DNA from: Planctomycetota bacterium
Lineage (GTDB): Bacteria; Planctomycetota; Planctomycetia; Planctomycetales; Planctomycetaceae
Assembly: GCA_003388505.1 (NCBI GenBank)
Contig: QQVO01000015.1
Coordinates: 381,501 to 445,500 of the forward strand
DNA: 64,000 bases
Direction: 5' to 3'
Below are positions 54,700-63,944 of the stretch, in pieces (position 1 is the stretch's first letter; each line of letters starts with the position of its first letter). Both the position numbers and the translations under genes were made by a program. The notes under the pieces are model-generated. The model was not told the DNA's origin, searched no databases, and saw only the letters and a program-made list of their open reading frames with translations.

Positions 54700-56768
54700 C
54701 CAGTCTGCGGAAGATCAAACGCCCGACCGAACCGTTGCAGGACGCGCCGCCTCAGAGGCGCGAAGTCGGCGTGGCTGAGCGATCCGGCGTCGATCACCTG
54801 CGCGGCAACGGCGTGCGCTTCTTCCAGGAGGTCCGCGTCCGTGGAGAGATCCGCCACGCGCAGCGGCGACTCTCCGTGCTGCCGCGTCCCCAGCACGTCC
54901 CCCGGACCGCGAAGTTCAAAATCCTTCTCGGCGATCTCGAACCCGTCGGCCGTCGATTCGAGCGCCGCCAACCGTTCCAACGCATCCTCCGATTCGGAGT
55001 CGGAAAACAGAAAACAATAGCCCTGGTGCAATCCCCGCGCGATTCGCCCGCGGAGTTGATGCAACTGCGCCAGTCCGTATCGCTCAGCCTGAAGCACGAC
55101 CATCAGCGTCGCGTTCGGCACGTCGACTCCGACCTCCACCACCGTTGTGGAAACCAGCACGTTGATTTCCGAATCCCGAAAGGCGCCCATCACCCGCGAC
55201 CGCTCGTCCCGCTCCATCCGGCCGTGAATCAACGCCACCCGAAACCCGGAGAGTTCCGTCCGCGACAGATAGTCGTACACCTTCTCAGCCGCCGCATCCC
55301 GCGCGGTCGCCGATTCCGATTCCACGCGGGGACAGATCACGTAGGCCTGCCGCCCCGCACGAACCTGCTTCCGCAGGAACTCCCAGGCCTTCTGCTGCTG
55401 GGCGCGGCTCTGCACGCGGTGGGTCGTCACCGGCCGGCGGCCCGGCGGCATGTCGCGGATCACCGTGAGATCCAGATCCCCGTACTGCGTCAGACACAGG
55501 CTGCGGGGAATCGGAGTCGCCGTCATCACCAGCACATGCGGCGCACCGCCTCCCGAGAAGCGAGCCCGCTGCTCCACTCCGAACTTGTGCTGTTCATCGA
55601 TGACCGCCAGCCCCAGGCGAGGAAACACGACATCCGACTGAATCAGCGCCTGCGTTCCCACCACAAGCTGCACCTCTCCCCGGTTGATCCGGTCGACCGC
55701 CTCCCTTCGTTGCGCCGCGCTCAAACTTCCCGTCAGCAACAACCGCTCGACCCGGCTTTCTTCCAGCAATTCGTCGATCGTTTCCCAATGCTGGGCCGCG
55801 AGCACCTCCGTCGGCGCCATCAGCACCGACTGGAATCCGGCCGCAACGCTCAGCAACATCGAGTAAATCGCAACCACGGTCTTGCCGGCGCCGACGTCCG
55901 CCTGCAGCAGCCGGTGCATCGGATGCTCCCGGCCCATGTCAGCCACGATCTCTGCAATGGCCTGATCCTGCCCGGCGGTGAATCGAAACGGAAACAGCCT
56001 CCGGATGCGGGCGTCGATCTTCGCCGACGCCTGCAGCGCAGGAGCCGCCCCGCGATCCTGCCACGCACGGCGGCGGAGGCCGAGCGCCAGTTGGAACTCC
56101 AGCAGATCGTCCAGAACCAGCCGCCGGCGGCCCGATTCATACTCCGCACTGCTCCGGGGCAGATGCACCTGCCGCAGCGCCGTACTGATCTCGGCCACTT
56201 GCAATCTCGATCGCACATCCTCCGGCAGCCATTCCTCAACAGATCCGGCGCACTCTTCCACGGCGGTCCGAATCAGGTTCCGCAGCTCATGCAACTGCAG
56301 CCCTTCGGTCAGACGATACTTGGGGATCACACCGCCGTCCGACGCGGTGTCTTCCGGGTCGAGGTACTGAATCCGGGGATGGGAGAACTCCCACCGGGCC
56401 TGATGTCGCCGGGGCTTGCCGGAAAACAGCAGATTCTGACCGTCTTGCAACCGTTGAAGCATCCAGGGCTGATTGAACCACACGCCGCGCACGTAGTCGC
56501 TTCCGCAATCGAGCAGCACCGCGGTCAGCGTCCGCCCGCCCCGAAGCTGGCGGGCGTCCCGATCGACCACCACGCCGCGCACCGTCTGCACTTCGCCTTC
56601 CACCAGTTCACCGGGCGCTCGGACTTCCGTCAGGTCCAAGACGTCCCGAGGGAGATACCACAGCAGGTCCGATGCGGTATGCAGTCCCAGCTTGGCGAGG
56701 AGTTCCGCGCGGCGCGGCCCTCCGCCGGGGAGGTACTGAAGCTCGGTTTGCAGGGTGATCCGGTTCAT
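54696..56768 (-). CDS. recG: ATP-dependent DNA helicase RecG
   Basis: A 690-residue helicase that reverses stalled forks and branch-migrates Holliday junctions. A wedge/OB domain (about 1-230) precedes the helicase core with Walker A A-D-V-G-A-G-K-T-V, the D-E-Q-H box, motif T-A-T-P-I-P-R-S-L, and the RecG C-terminal Q-L-R-G-R-I-A-R-G. The length is typical. The gene is on its own; sat is divergent 214 bp away. Confidence 0.95.
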   Translation of the reverse strand: MNRITLQTELQYLPGGGPRRAELLAKLGLHTASDLLWYLPRDVLDLTEVRAPGELVEGEVQTVRGVVVDRDARQLRGGRTLTAVLLDCGSDYVRGVWFNQPWMLQRLQDGQNLLFSGKPRRHQARWEFSHPRIQYLDPEDTASDGGVIPKYRLTEGLQLHELRNLIRTAVEECAGSVEEWLPEDVRSRLQVAEISTALRQVHLPRSSAEYESGRRRLVLDDLLEFQLALGLRRRAWQDRGAAPALQASAKIDARIRRLFPFRFTAGQDQAIAEIVADMGREHPMHRLLQADVGAGKTVVAIYSMLLSVAAGFQSVLMAPTEVLAAQHWETIDELLEESRVERLLLTGSLSAAQRREAVDRINRGEVQLVVGTQALIQSDVVFPRLGLAVIDEQHKFGVEQRARFSGGGAPHVLVMTATPIPRSLCLTQYGDLDLTVIRDMPPGRRPVTTHRVQSRAQQQKAWEFLRKQVRAGRQAYVICPRVESESATARDAAAEKVYDYLSRTELSGFRVALIHGRMERDERSRVMGAFRDSEINVLVSTTVVEVGVDVPNATLMVVLQAERYGLAQLHQLRGRIARGLHQGYCFLFSDSESEDALERLAALESTADGFEIAEKDFELRGPGDVLGTRQHGESPLRVADLSTDADLLEEAHAVAAQVIDAGSLSHADFAPLRRRVLQRFGRAFDLPQTG

Positions 56769-56982
56769 CGACGATCATCCAATGATTGCAAACGAACTAT
56801 CGGCGTCCGGCAGCCCTCGATCAAGGAACGACCGGCAGCGCAGCCGATGGGACGGCGCGCGACTTGACGGGCGCAGGCCCGATTCCCTACAAGCGGGCAC
56901 AACTGTGGGAATCCCGCGTCCATTGATCGCCGGTGCGCACTCCTTGTCGCTTCCGGCGGTCCCCAACCCGTGAAACGAAACG

Positions 56983-58239
56983 ATGGCTGACCTGATTGCT
57001 CCGCACGGTGGTCTAAACGAACCCGTTTGTTGCACCGTGCCTGCGGATGAAACGGAATCCTTCAAATCGGAAGCGGCGACGCTGCCGACCGTCCCGGTCT
57101 CCGCCGCCGATCTTTCGAGCGTCTACCGCTTCGCCGACGGAACGCTCAGCCCGCTCACCGGTCCCATGGACCGCGCGACCTATCAGCGCGTGCTGGATGA
57201 GGCGGTCATCGAGTCGAATGGCAACAAGTACGCCTGGACGATCCCGATCGCCTTTCCTGTCACCGAGGAGACGGCCGGAAATCTCAGCGGGGGTCAGAAA
57301 GTCGCGCTCACGGCACCGTCCGGAGACGTCGTGGCCACCCTCGAAGTCAGCGACGTCTATCCCTGGGACAAGTCCGCTTATCTCAAGAGCGTCTACGGCA
57401 CCGACCGCACTGATCACCCAGGCGCCGACATGGTGCTGAAGGGCGATGAGGGCAAGACGCACCTCGTGGGCGGCACGATTCGCGCCCTCCCGCAGCCGAA
57501 GAACCCCAAGTTCGGCCAGTACGTGCTGACGCCGCGCGAAGTCCGCAAACTGCTGGCAGAGACCGGCTGGGACGCGGCGGTCGCGTTCCAGACCCGCAAC
57601 CCGCTCCACCGCGCCCATGAGTATGCCCTCGTCTACGGACTCGAGAAGCTGCTCAAAGAGGGGAAAAACGCCGGGGCCGTCCTCAACCCGCTGATCGGCG
57701 AAACCAAGGGGGACGACGTCAGCGCTGAAATCCGCATGGAGACCTATGAGCACCTGATCACCGAGCGCCAGTTGGGAGACGGCGACAGTGATCCGGACCT
57801 CTGGGGTTCACGGAAGGAAACCGTCCCCGACCGCGTCAAGCTCCTCGGGCTCGACATCAAGATGTTCTACGGCGGTCCCAAGGAAGCGGTGATGCACGCC
57901 ATCTACCGGCAGAACATGGGCTTTACGCACATCATCATCGGCCGCAAGCACGCCGACGCCCCCTTCGCCGACGGGACGGCGATCTGGGGCGACTTTGACG
58001 CGCAGGAAATCTTCAACTACCTGAACGGCGAACTGCTGATCCAGCCGGTCAACGTCGGATTCGCGGCCTTTTACGAGTCGCTCGGCCGAGTCGACCTGAT
58101 GGAGTTTCACAAGGATGAGAAGCCGGTCTTCATCTCCGGCAAAGACGTTCGCAAGACGCTGCAACAGGGGGACATGGTCGATCCCCGCGTGATGCGGGAG
58201 AGCACGTCACGCATCCTTGCGGCTGCCATGAAGCAATAG
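56983..58239 (+). CDS. sat: Sulfate adenylyltransferase (ATP sulfurylase)
   Basis: A 418-residue homo-oligomeric ATP sulfurylase that makes APS from sulfate and ATP. It has the PUA-like N-terminal domain and the motif [13 protein letters not shown] near residue 199 and the later G-R-K-H-A-D region. No cysDN, APS reductase or APS kinase is in the window; sulfatase genes nearby could supply sulfate, which is only suggestive. Confidence 0.95.
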   Translation: MADLIAPHGGLNEPVCCTVPADETESFKSEAATLPTVPVSAADLSSVYRFADGTLSPLTGPMDRATYQRVLDEAVIESNGNKYAWTIPIAFPVTEETAGNLSGGQKVALTAPSGDVVATLEVSDVYPWDKSAYLKSVYGTDRTDHPGADMVLKGDEGKTHLVGGTIRALPQPKNPKFGQYVLTPREVRKLLAETGWDAAVAFQTRNPLHRAHEYALVYGLEKLLKEGKNAGAVLNPLIGETKGDDVSAEIRMETYEHLITERQLGDGDSDPDLWGSRKETVPDRVKLLGLDIKMFYGGPKEAVMHAIYRQNMGFTHIIIGRKHADAPFADGTAIWGDFDAQEIFNYLNGELLIQPVNVGFAAFYESLGRVDLMEFHKDEKPVFISGKDVRKTLQQGDMVDPRVMRESTSRILAAAMKQ

Positions 58240-58355
58240 CGCGGCGGGCGTTGATTGATTGCGTCGGTCGACTGGGCTGACCCGGCTTGCTCTGACGGCT
58301 GTCCCGGTTGTGGGACGCCCGTCCGCTCAAATCGCCGGTCCGTCCGGGAAGATCG

Positions 58356-58385
58356 TTGACGACGCCGTCCGGCCCCGCTTAAGAT
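58356..58385 (+). promoter_or_regulatory. Candidate sigma70-type promoter for the aroF leader
   Basis: TTGACG (58356-58361), an 18-bp spacer and TAAGAT (58380-58385) lie about 38 bp before the leader-peptide start. The boxes were found by eye. Confidence 0.45.
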
Positions 58386-58422
58386 CATCTCAGAGTTGTC
58401 GTCACAAATTCCGGCCCGAACG

Positions 58423-58533
58423 ATGCACCTGACGGCCCACCAACCGGAAACACCTCACGCCAACGCCGTTCGCGGCGGTTATTGGTACGGGTTGACCTTT
58501 TGGTTTCCCCACCGGGGTTTCCGGGCCGGGTGA
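58423..58533 (+). CDS. Aromatic-rich leader peptide of DAHP synthase
   Basis: A 36-codon frame upstream of DAHP synthase. It ends G-G-Y-W-Y-G-L-T-F-W-F-P-H-R-G-F-R-A-G. Seven of the fourteen residues from 20 to 33 are aromatic, with Tyr-Trp-Tyr and Phe-Trp-Phe clusters. It stops 39 nt before a strong terminator hairpin. This is the form of a leader peptide in ribosome-mediated attenuation: stalling at Trp, Tyr or Phe codons would let an antiterminator form. The ribosome site is weak. The combination of peptide, terminator and target gene makes a chance open frame unlikely. Confidence 0.75.
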   Translation: MHLTAHQPETPHANAVRGGYWYGLTFWFPHRGFRAG

Positions 58534-58572
58534 GCGAAGAGCGAACGACTCGACAGCCAACCCGAACTTCTC

Positions 58573-58613
58573 AAGGCCCTGAGACCCCCGAAGGTCTCTG
58601 GGCCTTTTCTTTT
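58573..58613 (+). terminator. Intrinsic terminator (attenuator) upstream of DAHP synthase
   Basis: The arms aaggccctgagacc and ggtctctgggcctt enclose cccgaa, with one T-T mismatch in a 14-position stem, and are followed by ttttctttt. It lies 60 bp before the aroF start. A possible antiterminator pairs GGGCC (58523-58527), near the leader stop codon, with GGCCC (58575-58579) of the terminator's 5' arm. Confidence 0.85.
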
Positions 58614-58672
58614 GAACACTGACAGGCCGCCCACGTCCGAACGGACGAAGCGACCCCACCGGAGCAAGCAAG

Positions 58673-59686
58673 ATGATTGTCGTCATGAAGAAGGGCGCCA
58701 GTGCCGAAGTCGTGCAGGACATGGTGCGCCGCGTGGAAGGCATGGGCCTCAAGGCTCACGTCATCCAGGGCACCGAGCGGACCGTAATCGCCGCCGTCGG
58801 CGAAAAACGAAACGGCGAACGCGAAACCCTGGAATCGTACGAAGACGTCGAAAAGGTCGTCCCCATCCTCGCGCCCTACAAGATCGCCAGCAGAGAAGTC
58901 AAACCGGACCCCACGGTCGTCGAAATCGGCAGTTTCAAAGCCGGTCTGGGCCACATCGGCGTCATTGCCGGTCCCTGTTCGGTCGAAAGCGAAGACCAGA
59001 TCATGTCGGTCGCGGCCGACGTCAAAAAAGCGGGAGCGACCGCCCTCCGCGGAGGCGCGTTCAAGCCTCGCACCAGCCCTTACTCATTCCAGGGACTCAA
59101 GGAAGAAGGCCTCCAGCTTTTGGCGGCGGCCCGCGAAGCGACCGGGCTTGCCGTCGTCACCGAAGTCATGACGCCCGGCCAGGTCGAACTCGTCGCAAAC
59201 TACGCCGACGTCCTCCAGGTCGGCGCCCGGAACATGCAGAACTACAACCTCCTGCAGGCCGTCGGCGAGACGCTCAAGCCGGTGTTGCTCAAGCGCGGTC
59301 CGTCCGCCACCATGGAAGAGTTTCTGCTGGCCGCCGAGTACATTCTCGATCAGGGCAACAAACACGTCATGCTCTGCGAACGCGGCGTGCGAACCTTTGA
59401 AACGCATACTCGGTTCACCCTGCCGCTCGCCTCCGTCCCCTACTTGCAAGAGAAGACGCACCTGCCCGTCATCGTTGACCCCAGTCACGGCACCGGCAAG
59501 GCCTCCCTCGTTCCGCCGATGTGCACCGCCGCCGTGGCGGCCGGCTGTGACGGACTGATGATCGAAGTCCACCCTAACCCGCATCAGGCCGTCAGCGACG
59601 GCGCCCAGTCCCTCACCCCCGAAGCCTTCCAACACACCATGCAGCAGTGCCGCAAAGTGGCGGAGGTCCTCGGCTATACGATGTGA
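58673..59686 (+). CDS. aroF: 3-deoxy-7-phosphoheptulonate (DAHP) synthase
   Basis: A 337-residue type I-beta DAHP synthase with an N-terminal ferredoxin-like regulatory segment (1-70; I-V-V-M-K-K-G-A) and the TIM-barrel core. It condenses PEP and erythrose-4-phosphate, the first step to all aromatic amino acids. Core motifs include A-G-P-C-S-V-E-S near residue 100, [10 protein letters not shown], and V-D-P-S-H-G-T-G. The ribosome site ggag is 9 nt before the ATG. An aromatic leader peptide and terminator lie just upstream, suggesting attenuation. Confidence 0.95.
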   Translation: MIVVMKKGASAEVVQDMVRRVEGMGLKAHVIQGTERTVIAAVGEKRNGERETLESYEDVEKVVPILAPYKIASREVKPDPTVVEIGSFKAGLGHIGVIAGPCSVESEDQIMSVAADVKKAGATALRGGAFKPRTSPYSFQGLKEEGLQLLAAAREATGLAVVTEVMTPGQVELVANYADVLQVGARNMQNYNLLQAVGETLKPVLLKRGPSATMEEFLLAAEYILDQGNKHVMLCERGVRTFETHTRFTLPLASVPYLQEKTHLPVIVDPSHGTGKASLVPPMCTAAVAAGCDGLMIEVHPNPHQAVSDGAQSLTPEAFQHTMQQCRKVAEVLGYTM

Positions 59687-59695
59687 GCGGCGATC

Positions 59696-59727
59696 AGTCG
59701 TCAGTGGTCAGTTTTCAGTAGTCAGTC
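59696..59727 (-). repeat. Short element upstream of hpt
   Basis: The minus strand reads actgaaaactgaccactgacg and continues gactg; it matches the hisS element with about three differences over 26 bp. It is followed by an imperfect repetition of gccataagc/atcagcc up to the hpt start. Confidence 0.6.
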
Positions 59728-59794
59728 ACGCGTCAGCCGGCCGGGAATGCCGCTCGAAAGCCATAAGCTATCAGCCATCGGCCATAAGCCACCC

Positions 59795-60334
59795 ATGCCC
59801 GTTCGTTGTCTCATCACGGAAGAGCAGATCGGGCGCGGCGTCGATGAACTGGCGCGGCGCATCTCGGCCGACTACGCCGGGCGCAACCTGACCCTGATCG
59901 GCGTCCTGACCGGCAGCATCATCCTCGTCGCCGACCTCATGCGGCGCATTTCGCTGCCCCACAAACTGGGCCTCCTGCAGGCGTCGAGCTACCGCGAGTC
60001 GGCCACCAGGCCGGGAGCGCTCCGGATTAATCTCGACCTGCTCCCCGACGTCGCCGGCCGCGATGTCCTGCTGGTCGACGACATCCTCGACACCGGCGCC
60101 ACGATGGCCCGGCTGATGGACGAAATCCGCTCCCGAGGCGCCGCCAGCGTCCGCTGCGCCGTCCTCCTCTGGAAACAGTCCCGCACCACCGCGCCGATCA
60201 AGCCGGACTACCACTGCTTCGACATCCCCGACGAGTTCGTCGTCGGCTACGGCCTCGACTACGGCGACGAATACCGGCATCTGCCGTATATTGGCGTGCT
60301 CGAGGGCGGCCGCGAAGCGCAGTCTGCTGAATGA
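59795..60334 (+). CDS. hpt: Hypoxanthine phosphoribosyltransferase
   Basis: A 179-residue purine-salvage enzyme transferring ribose-5-phosphate from PRPP to hypoxanthine or guanine. The PRPP loop is V-L-L-V-D-D-I-L-D-T-G-A-T near residue 92, with the V-L-T-G-S motif near 36 and the D-E-F-V-V-G-Y-G-L-D-Y segment. ATG 59795 is chosen because an earlier in-frame ATG at 59747 adds 16 residues coming from a repetitive non-coding stretch. Confidence 0.92.
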   Translation: MPVRCLITEEQIGRGVDELARRISADYAGRNLTLIGVLTGSIILVADLMRRISLPHKLGLLQASSYRESATRPGALRINLDLLPDVAGRDVLLVDDILDTGATMARLMDEIRSRGAASVRCAVLLWKQSRTTAPIKPDYHCFDIPDEFVVGYGLDYGDEYRHLPYIGVLEGGREAQSAE

Positions 60335-60462
60335 TCTCAGCACGGAGCCGTTCCGAGGCCGGCGCAAGCCTGTTCTTGCATCGGCGGCTGTTTGACGACT
60401 TCGGGTGATCGTGGCACGATGGCCGCGATGGGATTGCACGTTTTTCGGCGAGATGCTCCTCG

Positions 60463-61179
60463 ATGGATGAAAAATCTGGCTTTGTCAGCTTCGTCTACTC
60501 GCTCGTCTACCCCGCGATTCTCGGATCGATGTTGTATGACGCGCTGTTGCAGACGCACTACAGCGGATACCTTCCTGCGGCGATCTACGATTCCTGGCTC
60601 TGGACGATCCCGTCGCCAAAGACGACTGACGCCGGGGTCTGCAACAACCTGTCGCGCCTGTTTATTGTGATTATCTTCTTGTGCGACTGGTCATTCGTCT
60701 TTGCACCGCGCAGTCGGCGGCAGGTGGGCAAATATGCGGAAATGTTGCAGACGACAACACCGAGTCGCTATCCGGAAAAGAGCGATGCAAGAAAAGCCGT
60801 GCTTCGTGATTGCGCCTGGTTCAATCTCTGCGGCGTGTGCGCGCTCGTGACCGCCTACGGTTACGTCGACAGCACGGCGACACCGTGGGCCTCCATGGCT
60901 TGGCTCTGTGGACTCGCGGCTGCCTACATTCTTTGCCAGGGATTGTTCCTGAAGCGCACCAGCAGCCGCATCACGTGGATTCCAATATCGACTGCCGCGC
61001 TGGTCACGATCGGACTGGTGATCGGAATGTACCGCATGCCGGACGCCGCGGTGCTTCCCCATGACGCCCAAATCCCATTCTGGAGAGTCTGTTATCTGGG
61101 CGTGGTGTTGCTGCTCTATGCCCTGCTGCTGCTGATTTGGCTTCTGCCGGTGAACTACGAGCGGTTATTGCAGGAATGA
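60463..61179 (+). CDS. Hypothetical integral membrane protein
   Basis: A 238-residue protein with about five or six hydrophobic segments (near residues 8-28, 64-82, 120-140, 148-166, 172-190, 208-228). It has no conserved motif that I recognise and no signal for a family. The base composition appears lower in G+C than the neighbours, by eye. It may be recently acquired or fast-evolving. There is no clear ribosome site. Confidence 0.65.
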   Translation: MDEKSGFVSFVYSLVYPAILGSMLYDALLQTHYSGYLPAAIYDSWLWTIPSPKTTDAGVCNNLSRLFIVIIFLCDWSFVFAPRSRRQVGKYAEMLQTTTPSRYPEKSDARKAVLRDCAWFNLCGVCALVTAYGYVDSTATPWASMAWLCGLAAAYILCQGLFLKRTSSRITWIPISTAALVTIGLVIGMYRMPDAAVLPHDAQIPFWRVCYLGVVLLLYALLLLIWLLPVNYERLLQE

Positions 61180-61210
61180 GTGCGATCCGAATGTTCCGCC
61201 ACCTTCCACC

Positions 61211-63718
61211 TCACGGATGAGTCGGTTCCGCCGTCAACAAGAGATCCGCCGAACCTGTCATGAAGGTCTCCTGGAACTTGAGGCCGCCGTCCCGAGAAAT
61301 AAAACACGTCACCGCCCCCGACTCCTCCGTCGATAAAATCGCCGTCTCCTCCCCGTACACCGGTCTCAACCGTTCCGGCACGCCCGGATGGCCCGTGCTC
61401 ACGACAACGACCTCCGGCTTCGCCCACGCGGCCAGTTCAGGCGGATTCGCGGCCGCGCTGCCGTGGTGCGGAGACAGCAGCACGTCAACCGGGAACGGCT
61501 CAGTCTCCAACAACGCGTCGAGCCCAGGGCCGTCCAGGTCGCCGGTCAGCAGAATCGTTCGCCCGGCATACGTGATCCGCAGCACCACACTGTTCGCGTT
61601 GTCCTCGATGTCACCCGGCCCCGGCGGAGGATGCAGCACTTCGATCTCCACCTCCGGGTCGGACCGCAAGCGGTCCCCGGCGTGAATGATCCGGATCGGG
61701 ATGCCGGCGGCGGCAGCGTTTTCGCACAGCACCGCGACGCTCGGCTGGCTGAAATCGAGCGACGGCTGACTCACGAACAGGCCGCCGATTGGAACCGTTT
61801 CCGCCAGTCTCGACACGGCGTTGAAGTGGTCGGTGTCGGCATGGGTGACGATCAGCCCGTCGATCCGGCTCCGGCCGGCCTCCCACAACGCGTTCTGCAC
61901 TGCGTCCTGCGCCCGTCCCGGCGCGCCGAACGCGCCGGCGTCGCATACCAGCGTCCCCCCTTCCGGCAGTTCCAGAACGATGGCGCAGCCGTGGCCGACC
62001 GAGAGAAACGTGCACTTCAATTCCTCCCGCTCAGCCGGCGCAAGTCCCCAGGCCAGCCCCACGCACGTCCACCCCGCGAGAATCTGCCACGCGTGCCGGG
62101 AGACGGCGGGAAAGCGAACCACGCCGCCCGCGAGCGCCAACCCGGCGTACCAACCGGCCAGCCACCACACCGGCGGTCCCGGCAGATACACATGCCCCAG
62201 CAGCGATCCGGACGCCGTTTCCACGATCCACATCAGCCCGCCCAGCAGAGAGTCGAACGCGACGCCCGGCACGGCGGCCAGCCAAGGCACGAGCAACCCG
62301 CTAAACAGCAACAGAAACCCGAAGAACAGTAAAGCGGCCGTGTAGGGAATCATCAACACGTTGATCAGAAACCCGACCGGCGAAGCCAGGTGAAAGCGGG
62401 CCATCGTCAGCGGCAGCGTGAACAACCAGATCGCGCCGGTCAGCACATACCCCTGCCTCGCCCACTCTCCGAGAGGCCTGAGACTCTGCACCCACCGCGC
62501 TCGCTCCGGCGCAAGCGGATCGGCCGCGGCCGAGCGTCGCTGCCGTGAAAGCAAACTGGCCGCCCCGCTGATGCCCAGTACGGCCAGAAACGAGAGCTGC
62601 GCGCCGATGCTGAACAGATCGGTTGGGCTCACCAGCAGGATCATGATTGCCGAGAGCGCCAGGATGTTGAGCAGCGAGGTCCGCCGCATCAACGGCAGCG
62701 CGCAAACGAACAGGATCGCCATCACCGTCGCCCGCAGCACCGGCGGACGATGATCGGTAACGAACGCATAGGCCAGCACGCCGGTGATCACCAGCACCGC
62801 CGTCCCCACGGGTGAGAGGTACACCACGCGGCACAGCAGATACAGCATCCCGGCCAGTATCCCCACGTGCAGCCCGGAAATCGCCAGCAGGTGCATCGTC
62901 CCGCTCTCGGCGAACATCGCACGCAGGTCGTCATTCATCCCGGTCCGGTCGCCGAGCAGGATCGAGGCCGCGATCGGAACCCGGTCCCTCTCCACGTATT
63001 GTGTGAGAATCGCCCGGCATTCACTGCGCAGACGGTGCCGCCGCCGCGCCACTCGATCTCCCCATCCCGGTTCCGAAGCAAGCCGCACCACCGCATCCGG
63101 ATGGTTGCTGCGGACGATGCAGTCAATCCCCCGGTCCCTGAGATACGCGCGGAAGTCGAATCCCCCCGGATTGCGGACCGGCGCGGGCCTGAGCAACTCG
63201 CCGACGATCCGCACCCGGTCTCCCACGTGAGCGTGCAGCAGGTGCCCGGTCACTTCGAGCCGAATCCGGCCGCTGGCGGGAATCTCGTCTCCCTCAGAAA
63301 CGATCCACTCGCAGGCCACCTCGCACACCGACCGGTCGTACCGCATCCAGCTCGGCGTGAATTCGCTTTGATCCGCCGCCCGGATCTCGACCGGCGTACG
63401 AACGACGCCGACCAGTTCCACCGGCTGCGGTTGCTCGCTGGCGAAGCGACTCACATCGTCATCACGGCGCAGCGCCCAGACCGAGTGATGCCGCAGCCCG
63501 CCCACGCAGCAGACGAACAGCAACAGGACCGCTGCCGCCGCCTGCCAGCGTTGGACAAGCGATAGAAGCGTTGCCGTGCCGAATGTTGCTATGGAGAGAA
63601 CCGCCCAGGTCCGCCAGTCAGGCGCAATCCAACGATCGCAGAGGATCCCGGTCACGAGCGCGAAAGCGACCGTCAGTGCGGGCGTGCGTTCCGAGACGGT
63701 CTGCAAAGACGCGCTCAT
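61211..63718 (-). CDS. comEC: ComEC/Rec2 DNA-uptake channel protein
   Basis: An 835-residue multi-pass membrane protein that carries single-stranded DNA across the inner membrane during natural transformation. The order is an N-terminal hydrophobic region and OB-like domain (DUF4131, about 30-190), the Competence domain with many TM segments (about 230-530), and a C-terminal metallo-beta-lactamase domain with V-T-H-A-D-T-D-H-F (HxDxDH, about 625) and L-S-P-H-H-G-S. The length is normal. No comEA or comF is in the window. Confidence 0.93.
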   Translation of the reverse strand: MSASLQTVSERTPALTVAFALVTGILCDRWIAPDWRTWAVLSIATFGTATLLSLVQRWQAAAAVLLLFVCCVGGLRHHSVWALRRDDDVSRFASEQPQPVELVGVVRTPVEIRAADQSEFTPSWMRYDRSVCEVACEWIVSEGDEIPASGRIRLEVTGHLLHAHVGDRVRIVGELLRPAPVRNPGGFDFRAYLRDRGIDCIVRSNHPDAVVRLASEPGWGDRVARRRHRLRSECRAILTQYVERDRVPIAASILLGDRTGMNDDLRAMFAESGTMHLLAISGLHVGILAGMLYLLCRVVYLSPVGTAVLVITGVLAYAFVTDHRPPVLRATVMAILFVCALPLMRRTSLLNILALSAIMILLVSPTDLFSIGAQLSFLAVLGISGAASLLSRQRRSAAADPLAPERARWVQSLRPLGEWARQGYVLTGAIWLFTLPLTMARFHLASPVGFLINVLMIPYTAALLFFGFLLLFSGLLVPWLAAVPGVAFDSLLGGLMWIVETASGSLLGHVYLPGPPVWWLAGWYAGLALAGGVVRFPAVSRHAWQILAGWTCVGLAWGLAPAEREELKCTFLSVGHGCAIVLELPEGGTLVCDAGAFGAPGRAQDAVQNALWEAGRSRIDGLIVTHADTDHFNAVSRLAETVPIGGLFVSQPSLDFSQPSVAVLCENAAAAGIPIRIIHAGDRLRSDPEVEIEVLHPPPGPGDIEDNANSVVLRITYAGRTILLTGDLDGPGLDALLETEPFPVDVLLSPHHGSAAANPPELAAWAKPEVVVVSTGHPGVPERLRPVYGEETAILSTEESGAVTCFISRDGGLKFQETFMTGSADLLLTAEPTHP

Positions 63719-63850
63719 GACGGAACCCGCAATGGACGTTGGTCAGCAAGAAGACCTTACTAGCCGCGACCGTGAGGGAGCGGTTGGTACGGGATTATCG
63801 TGTCGTTGGGACCGCTTCCTGGCGGGCGCGGCGAGTGGTTCTTCAATCGG

Positions 63851-63944
63851 AATTGACGGGTCGGGTGCCACTGGCTTTGCCAGTGCATTGCAGGATACAC
63901 GTCCTCTCTATTTCGCACTGGCGGAGCCAGTGGCACCCGTCAAT
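63851..63944. repeat. Paired CACTGG palindromic repeats (inverted pair)
   Basis: The left arm starts aattgacggg and contains gggtgccactggctttgccagtgc (63863-63886); the right arm (63915-63944) is its near inverse, gcactggcggagccagtggcacccgtcaatt. Each arm is itself a palindrome. The left core repeats 5758-5782. It lies upstream of comEC, in the last 282 bp, where no gene is visible. Confidence 0.85.

Noticed and set aside
54735-56867. A 710-codon open frame opposite recG
   Set aside because: Antisense shadow; recG has all helicase motifs, while this frame is rich in His, Pro and Arg with no domain.
56769-56982. A SAM-type or other riboswitch before sat
   Set aside because: No conserved core or terminator was seen in the 214-bp gap.
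61388-62332. Long plus-strand frame opposite comEC
   Set aside because: Shadow of comEC with biased Arg/Gln/Pro composition.
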